A DNA stretch of 64,000 nt from Rostratula benghalensis (Eukaryota > Chordata > Aves > Charadriiformes > Rostratulidae): positions 668,075 to 732,074 of the forward strand of contig VXAI01000161.1 in NCBI GenBank assembly GCA_013399305.1, read 5' to 3'. Below are positions 57,331-64,000 of the stretch, one piece after another; the stretch's first letter is position 1, and the number at the start of each line of letters is the position of its first letter. The notes beneath the pieces are model-generated. The model was not told the DNA's origin, ran no database searches, and was given only the letters and a program-made list of their open reading frames with translations. The position numbers and the translations under genes were made by a program.

Positions 57331-59751
57331 TCAACACTGACTTGGAATCATACTGCATCTATTCTTCACGAGCAAACCCACCACCTAAAAAAACCCCAAA
57401 ACATTCTCAGGGTCAAATGAGGTGTCTTGTCATACCTTGGTACACACCTCGATTTCAGATGATCTGTTCATTGGCTGCTGTGATACTTTTATTGTGCTAA
57501 AACAAGCCTCATTCTTCTCTGTCATAAGAATGTATTTCTTAGAAAAATATAGATGGATAAGCATGCTCTGTCTTCCTGAGGCACCAAGTCTCCTGGCAGC
57601 ATCCCTGAGAAAACTCTGCCTCAGTTCCTATTTTAGATAACCCTACAACAAAATTTAGTCCAGGATAAAGGAATCCTATTTTTGAACACTATTTATTATG
57701 CCCCTTTGGGAAGCTACTTCATGGTAACACATTGCTCTTTTCTATATGTAAGATAACAACTGTCTTTTTAAAATGCTCTGAAATCCAGAGCAGAAAGGAG
57801 TCTTGTAAAAGCATTTAAATTGCACAATTTTACTCTAAATGGCATATACTTTTGTTTTTACTGTGCTGCTACTAGTTCCTGGGCTACTTTCATGTCTTTT
57901 AAAAAGAATGCCTGTGAAAAAGTATTACCAATTATTGAAGTTTATGTCCTTTATATGATATATCCTTAGACAGTTCCAGCTACAGAAATGTTACAATTAC
58001 CTTTGTAACTTAGAAGACTGTTTATTTTTCCCTTAATGCTCTCTCTTCTATATGTCCATATCCTTCTTTGCTAGCATTTCTCTTCATGTTAATTAGCAGA
58101 CGATTTGAAAAAAAAAAAAAAAAATGTTGCATGTTGTTACTACCTATGCTATACTAACCTATGAATGAACATTTAAACTTCATGTTTTAAAAATATATAT
58201 GATTTTTCAAATTTTCATCCTACAACAGTTTATCTCTCTGTATGTATGAAAATAGAGTGTCTGCTCAAAATGTGTTCTTTGAGTGTTTGTTCTTAATATT
58301 ATCTAGAGAAATATATTTGGGGGGAAAAAAAAAAAAAAAAAGCGCACCATAACAAAATACCCCAGAAAAGGTCCAGTCATAATTTGTGACAGAAAGCAAA
58401 GTTTAATTAGAAATTGAGTTGGGGATTCTAAAGGCATTTACTCAGTATACGGTTACTGTATACACTAATACAGTGTACTTTAATTCTTAAAGTACTTCTC
58501 CTATATGTACCTGGTATTTTGTGGCTACCATTTGTATAACTGATATAACTTGTGCATATCCTTTATTTTTAAACCTTGTAATGTGGCCAAAAAGAGAGAT
58601 TTCATAACAAAAGAAAACTTCTGTGTGTATACAGTGTGGGTTTTTGTTTTTTTTTTCCTACTAAGCAAAGCGTGAAATAAGTTAACCTGCAACATTATCA
58701 AGTGCACCTAAAGGTTATAAGATTCAGATTTGTTAGCAGCCCAGTTCTTTAGCTGCATAAAGCAAGACATAATACAATTCAGCAGCTTTATAAAAGCAAC
58801 CCAAAAAACAAACAAAATCCAACAAACAAACAAAAGCCCCAATGAGACAAAACAAACAAACAGAAAAACTTCACTCAGCATCAAATTATTACATTCAAAA
58901 CCGTTAGGACTGTCTGACGATCAGCATCAGCAAGTGTTCATGGTTTCCCAGACAAAAATATTACTAACAAATTCCAGGCTAGAAATGAGAAAATTAGAAG
59001 CTGTAATTTTGGATAAAAAGAAGTTATAGCAAGGCATTAAGGAACATAATGCCAAGATCTTCAACACTCTTTTCTCCTGATAGATTTTTAATTGGATTTG
59101 CATCTTTATGGGAGAGCAGCAAAATTAAATGAACACGACATATGACTATACATTTGACCACATTGGAACATACACTTCTAATTAGAACGTTGTTTCATTC
59201 TGTAATAGTGAAATGTCTTCTTTGTTATTACCTATTTTTCTAATATTTCCTGTAAATTTCAAAATGTAGAACTTTCCAAGTCACTAAAAATATTCACAAA
59301 CCCTTCAGACTTATATCTGCTGTCTACTAAAGGGTTTCTGTTGTCGCTTTTTTCCCTTTCAAAAATATTTGCTTACAAATAATATTCAATTACAAACCTA
59401 ATATATTTTATCAAAATATGAAAAATATACGAATAATTTGCCAATACAAGTTCTCAGTATGGTCTGGCACACCTCAGTAAGAAACTAGTTAATTTGAAGA
59501 CAAAAAATCTGGAGAGAATAAGTGAGTCTGCCTGAAACAGAATTAATATTGGGACTGTTAGGCATTAGCTGAACAAGAAGACCAGGACATTCATTGAGGA
59601 GGCTGCTCTTGTGCTGCAGGAGACACTGAGGTTTTAATGTCATCCCTCTGTGTAATTCCCCATGCAGAAAACTAGGAATGTTGAGGGGTCTCCATGCCAG
59701 CATTTGCACATCTCACAAGCTGTTGAAATAGCGAAGAACATGGCATGTAGA
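57331..59751. other. Unassigned AT-rich stretch
   Basis: It contains A17 runs (58108-58124 and 58325-58341) and a CAAA-type low-complexity patch (58797-58868). No recognised transposon or exon. Confidence 0.45.
58797..58868. repeat. (CAAA)n-type low-complexity patch
   Basis: Irregular AAAC/CAAA units over about 70 bp; a mirror of the TTTG islands elsewhere. Confidence 0.8.
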
Positions 59752-60178
59752 AGCAGAATCACAGGATCACAGAATGATATGAAGTTGGAAGGGACCTTTG
59801 GAGAACATCTAGCCCAATACCTCTCCCAGAGCAATCACCTAGAGCAGGTTGCAGAGGAATGTGTCCAGGTGGATTTTGAACGTCTCCAGAGAAGAAGACT
59901 CCACCACCTCTCTGGGCAGCCTCTTCCAGAGCTCTGAAACCCTTAAATGGAAGAAGTTCCTCCTGTATTTCAGTTTGTCCCCATTTATTCTTTTTCTTTC
60001 ACTGGGCAACATTGAGAAGGGCCTGGCTCTGTTGTCCTTATTCCCTCCCCTCATATCAGAGAATCAAAGAATTTTAGGGGCAGTTGATTGGATTCTCCTG
60101 AGCTCTCTCTTTTCCAGGCTGAGCAGTTCTCACAGCCCTTCCGTGTGTGACTGATGCTCCAGCCCCTTGGTTATCTTT
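59752..60178 (-). mobile_element. CR1 retrotransposon, 3'-end fragment
   Basis: Minus-strand CR1: AGAATCACAGGATCACAGAA, AGTTGGAAGGGACCTTTGG, AGAGCAGGTTGCAGAGGAA, ACCACCTCTCTGGGCAGCC, CACTGGGCAACATTGAGAAG, then TTTTCCAGGCTGAGCAGTTC and ATGCTCCAGCCCCTTGG. About 425 bp. Minus translation near 59839-59940 gives [19 protein letters not shown], with breaks elsewhere. Confidence 0.95.
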
Positions 60179-60472
60179 ATAAAATAAGTACAGAAGCTCA
60201 AAGCATGGCGAGAAGAAATCCTCAAATTGATGTTTCAAAGACAAGATTTGTTTAGCACAATATCACGGATTAATTTCAATCCACATGGTTCTACCTGGCT
60301 GTTTGGACTTTACGGAACACCATCTAATATTAAAACATGATGTTGTGGTTTCAGCCAAATGTACCCAAACCAGACTGACAGATGGCCTTTCCACCACACC
60401 TCCCTCACCCCCGCAAAAGAAGGGAGAGGAAGACAATAAGGAGATTAATGAGTTTAGAATGAACTAAACTAC

Positions 60473-60478
60473 TTTAAT
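60473..60478 (-). terminator. Putative LTR poly(A) signal (ATTAAA, minus strand)
   Basis: TTTAAT on the plus strand reads ATTAAA on the minus strand. It lies about 280 bp downstream of the minus-strand TATA box and is conserved in the sister LTR near 10875. Confidence 0.45.
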
Positions 60479-60755
60479 GAAGCATTAATACTAAAATTAA
60501 AACAAACAAACAAAAAAACAATGAGAAAGGAAAAAAATACAATATATACAAAACCGTATCAAGCTCCCAGGATGATGATCCCATCAGCAGCAGGCATCAG
60601 GAAAAGTCCCAGACTGGACTTGGTGACTGAGAGGAGCTGGATTCCAGCTCTGGAGCCAGGAATGCTCAGATTGGGGTCAAAGGCAAATGGACAGACAGGG
60701 TCCTCCTCAGAGGTTGGCCATGGAAGGAAGAGAGTTGACCCTTTGATCTGTCAGC

Positions 60756-60762
60756 TTTTATA
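60756..60762 (-). promoter_or_regulatory. LTR TATA box (minus strand)
   Basis: TTTTATA on plus, TATAAAA on minus, set in the same CAGTATAAAA context as copy 1 (11181-11187). Conservation between two diverged copies supports it as the LTR core promoter. Confidence 0.6.
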
Positions 60763-61087
60763 CTGACCATGATGCAGATGGGATGGAACACCCCAGTTGG
60801 TCAGTGTGGGGTCACTTGTCCTGTCCCCTCCTCCCCACAGGTGTGACCCCTCGGTGCTTTTCCACTTCCCACCCTCCAATGGGGCTAATAACACAATTCC
60901 CTGCCCTTGGTTGTTCTAGCAATAAGGATAAGCAAGGGCCTCTCTGCACCATCCCTTGGTGTGATCAGGTCTTGTCACTGCAGGAGGAAACTGTTTTCAG
61001 AACAAACGCTGTTAATTTCAGACTTTAATTAGAAAAGGCCCAGATAAAAAAGTAAAATTACTGAACAGACAATTTGTTCTGTTTTAC

Positions 61088-64000
61088 CTCAAAGCAGGAC
61101 ACCTGATAAGCCATAAACTGGCTTTGTGTGTCATGAGGTAGAGTGTTGTATGCTTACAGATCTGGCTGTAACACACTTAGCCTGGACTGTCACAGGCTGG
61201 TAAGAAACAACAACACTCTTTTGTGCCAAACGTGAAGCTACCAGCACTACTGAATACCATTTAGATATCGTACATTCTGAAAAGCAATTCCAGTGCACCT
61301 CAACAAAGCTGGCACAACTGTTAAAGTATGACTTATATATATCAGACAGCTTCCTTAGTTATATTCTGCAGTAAAGAATAACTTTCTAAGAAAAAAATTC
61401 GTATGGCATGTTTAAACTATACAAAATATCACCAGAGCATGGCACTGCAAAGGTTAATAAAATAAAGTTTGTTTAACTACTGGTTTTCAGTGAACCAGGG
61501 CTTCTCAAAAATTTTCAGTCCCGAAGGGTCATCAGAATGATATATTGTTCATTGTTATGTCAGCATGCTGCATTATGCAAGGAAACACAATGTTCTTTAT
61601 TAATGGGGTGTAACAACAGGTCAGCCCAAGAAAGATGCATCAAGTCAAGGAATTTAGAAAATTCATGGTTCACTGGAATTAGTGGTTAAAAATATTCCTG
61701 TTTCCATTTATAAAGTGAAAAGAGCAGAAAGAGTTTAACTTAAAAAATTATTTTTCCCTTTCTTTCCCCATAGAAATCTTCTGCACTGGATTAGGAAATT
61801 CAGTAGATGCCCTGAGTTTTTTATTCATATTTCAAAAATTTTTTTTTCATTAGTTTTGTCTGCTTTCATTTCAGGATTTCATGATGATTAAAGAAAGCTC
61901 TGTGTGAATATTTTTAAACCCTATTACATCTGATTTTGTCTATTTTTATAATCATACACTCAAGAATATATTGATGCCTAGAATATGGTTGGTTTACTGC
62001 ATTTATAAAGATTTTCCACTAACCATAAAAAATTAATCTCAAGCAATTAGTAAGGGGGTGTATATATCAGAGAAACCATTTTGTGTAAGAATTCATTTCT
62101 TGTTCAAATATTTAAATTTCAATCAAATTTTGAAAAGTATTCTATGGCATGATCTGTTTGTTTTAAAGCCCAGCTAAAAAAGGGGAAGATAAGGAGGCTT
62201 AGTTAATCTAATATAACCTTCAAGGATTATTTAATATACTATTACAGTACCACTAGTCACAGCTCCTTTAAGGAAACTGCTTGATGCCTTAAGAAGTATG
62301 CTTAAGAAGTATGGTTTAGTATAGATAAGCATACAACCACATATTTTCATATGATTTATTTTATATTGAAAAGGAGGACATGCACATTCATAGGACTGAC
62401 ATTCCTATGGACTCTAAACATCTAACTTCCCCTATTGTCTTTGAAAATCCCACCATAGCATTTAGTTTCAGTGCAATTTTCCTGTCCTTAAACTTCCATC
62501 CAAAGTCTAACCTCCACCAACAAAAAAATAGTAAAGATTCCTAGATGGCAGAGGGGAACTCACTGATTACAAGTTATACAATATGAAACCAATTACTGTC
62601 ATTGTAAAACCGACTCTCTGTGGCTGATTTTGGCTTCATGTATTTGAATATAAAATTATAAAACACAAGACTCACAAAAGAAAAGTTTTGTGACTCAGAC
62701 AATGCACGTAATACATCATCTAAATCATCTAGTCATTGAGCAGTCACACATCTGCAACTTCTTAAAGTCATGAAAAAGGCAACATGTATTTTACAATACC
62801 TTCTGCTTTACTCTCTCCTTCCAGTTATCAAAATAAACAGTAGAGAGAAAGATTTATTCTGTATTTTTTCTGTGTATTTATGTATATTGAAACAATTTGA
62901 TGAAAGCTTCGTTTCAGTACATTTTAAACTATTAATGACATATAATCTTTAATAAATAATATTCCCAGGCTGGGAAGTGAAATATAAGATGTTTTGATTG
63001 AACTGTGTGATTGGAGAAGTACAGGATTTACAGTATCTGGTTTCTGTCTTTCAGAGTTATTTTGAAGTTCAAAGTGTCCTCTGATTGTTTTTCCAGACTC
63101 GTTCTCCTGCTAGAAACTAATTTGACAAACATATTCATTAGGATAACTGAATTGGAAAAAACTATAGGCTGAAAACTCACTCAGGGTAAATTATTAAAAA
63201 GCTTCAATGAATAATTGGATACAGCATTACAACAACAAACACACGATTGCATTTCATTTTTTTTTTTTTTTTCCAATCTAGATGCAGCATTTGCCAGACT
63301 CTGATTTCATGAAACAGAACAACTTCATTGTAAAAAGTACAGTATAAAGACAATGTTAATGTTTGTTGAGACTACCCTCATATTTAATGAAGCTTTTCTT
63401 TTCCAATTTCCCAGTGTGTGAATTATTTAAAAATAAATAGCAACTTAATAGCTTTTCTGTTCTTAAAACAGCAGCAGAATATAATCAGAAAGTTTAATTG
63501 GCCATATATTGTGACTGGCTGAGCATTTGTAGGTGTTACCATTTTATAGTTTATGATTACAAAACCAGCATAAGTTAACTTGGAGGAAAGATTAAAACAA
63601 GAGTGGGGAAAAAAAACAACCCAAAAAACAATCAACCAAAAGCCAAGAAAAAAAACAAAAAACACCAACAACAAAGAAAACGAAAAAGCAAACAAAAACT
63701 GCCTGCAAACAATCCACACTGTATAAACTTAGGCTTTTAAAGTTTTGCTGTGGGTTTGTTTGTTTGGGGTTTTTTTTAAATGAAAAAAAAAAAAAAAGTC
63801 ATGCATTGGGAAAAAAGAATTTAATCTTCCCTGTATTTTTTTTTCCCAAGCTATGCTGAGCAAAACTCTGATGTGAAGGATCTGTTTGTTCTTTCCTCCC
63901 TCTTCATTCCTTTTCGCAATAAATTCACCTCCCGCTGAAACTGAAACCTGTGCAAAGCCATAGAAACTTTGAATGTTCAGAGTTGCCTAACTCCTGCGTT
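61088..64000. other. Unassigned AT-rich stretch at right edge
   Basis: No recognised transposon or exon. Low-complexity tracts: T16 (63257-63272), an A/C-rich patch (63606-63690) and a G/T island (63746-63780). A 98-codon minus-strand frame at 63423-63719 mostly translates the A/C patch. Confidence 0.45.
63606..63690. repeat. A/C-rich low-complexity patch
   Basis: A-runs interrupted by CC, CAAC and CAAA words; resembles the tract at 38.7 kb. Confidence 0.8.

Larger units (their letters stand above)
60341..61087 (-). mobile_element. Avian ERV LTR, copy 2 (minus strand)
   Basis: Plus-strand reading opens TGTTGTGGTTTCAGCC at 60341, the inverted LTR 3' terminus. It follows the block order of copy 1 (10759-11512) but is more complete: it keeps a segment of about 100 bp (around 60665-60750) that copy 1 lacks. 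On the minus strand a TATAAAA box lies at 60756-60762 and an ATTAAA signal at 60473-60478, giving leftward transcription. The right edge is where similarity between copies fades (near 61087). No paired target duplication was identified and no internal genes adjoin. Two 81-codon frames inside (60521-60766, 60783-61028) are by-products. Confidence 0.82.

Noticed and set aside
61130..61140. CATGA near 61130 as the right target duplication of the 60.34-kb LTR
   Set aside because: It matches the 5 bases left of 60341 but the adjacent bases are not CA, so the LTR end does not fit.
1..64000. CRISPR arrays, operons, tRNA or rRNA genes, phage-like modules
   Set aside because: None seen; regular spacer-repeat structure, cloverleaf genes and dense coding are absent, and the repeat content is that of an avian nuclear genome.

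Overview
This window looks like nuclear DNA of a bird. It is AT-rich and CpG-poor, and it is sprinkled with 5'-truncated CR1 non-LTR retrotransposons. Their decayed ORF2 remnants and ATTCTATG-type 3' ends appear about twenty times, on both strands. It also holds several pieces of LTR families that I recognise as typical of avian endogenous retroviruses. I could not assign a species. The LTR families suggest Neoaves rather than a galliform, but that is inference from memory of the families. I see no intact protein-coding gene, tRNA, rRNA, CRISPR array or bacterial-type feature. The best reading is an intergenic or long-intron segment.

Layout. From 0.6 to 27.2 kb the window is repeat-rich. CR1 fragments lie at 0.67-1.75, 4.2-4.5, 5.6-6.2, 8.36, 12.9, 13.8-14.0, 15.2-15.6, 17.7-18.0, 18.4-18.7, 20.6-21.5, 22.6-23.45 and 25.85-26.95 kb. 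LTR material lies at 4.8-5.1, 10.76-11.5, 26.02-26.45 and 26.96-27.2 kb. From 27.2 to 52.4 kb the DNA is nearly free of recognisable transposons; only small CR1 scraps (29.0, 36.2, 42.0, 43.1 kb) and one LTR-like piece (49.3-49.6 kb) were found. From 52.4 to 61.1 kb repeats return: CR1 at 52.4-53.3, 56.8-57.3 and 59.75-60.2 kb, and LTRs at 54.6-55.6 and 60.3-61.1 kb. The last 3 kb is unannotated AT-rich sequence.

The most informative structures are nested insertions. A complete 432-bp solo LTR (26020-26451, TG...CA ends, 6-bp target duplication GTGTCC) splits a CR1 copy. A second CR1 of the same subfamily at 52.84 kb keeps the site uninterrupted and so serves as an internal 'empty site'. At 20.6-21.5 kb a 3'-end CR1 fragment sits inside an older CR1 linker fragment. 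Two copies of one LTR family (10.76 and 60.34 kb, both minus strand) allow a direct comparison; in one of them a perfect (TAAAA)25 array has grown at a site that is only A-rich in the other.

The long reading frames are mostly repeat by-products. The 235-codon frame at 54.58-55.29 kb lies in LTR sequence, and others are CR1 ORF2 debris or translated microsatellite. One frame is not explained by a repeat I know: 193 codons on the minus strand at 9248-9829, in a locally CpG-richer stretch. I cannot assign it a function. I found no convincing undescribed system; the candidates for follow-up are that frame, a CpG-enriched stretch at 29.8-30.4 kb, and a GATA/E-box palindrome at 37.12 kb.
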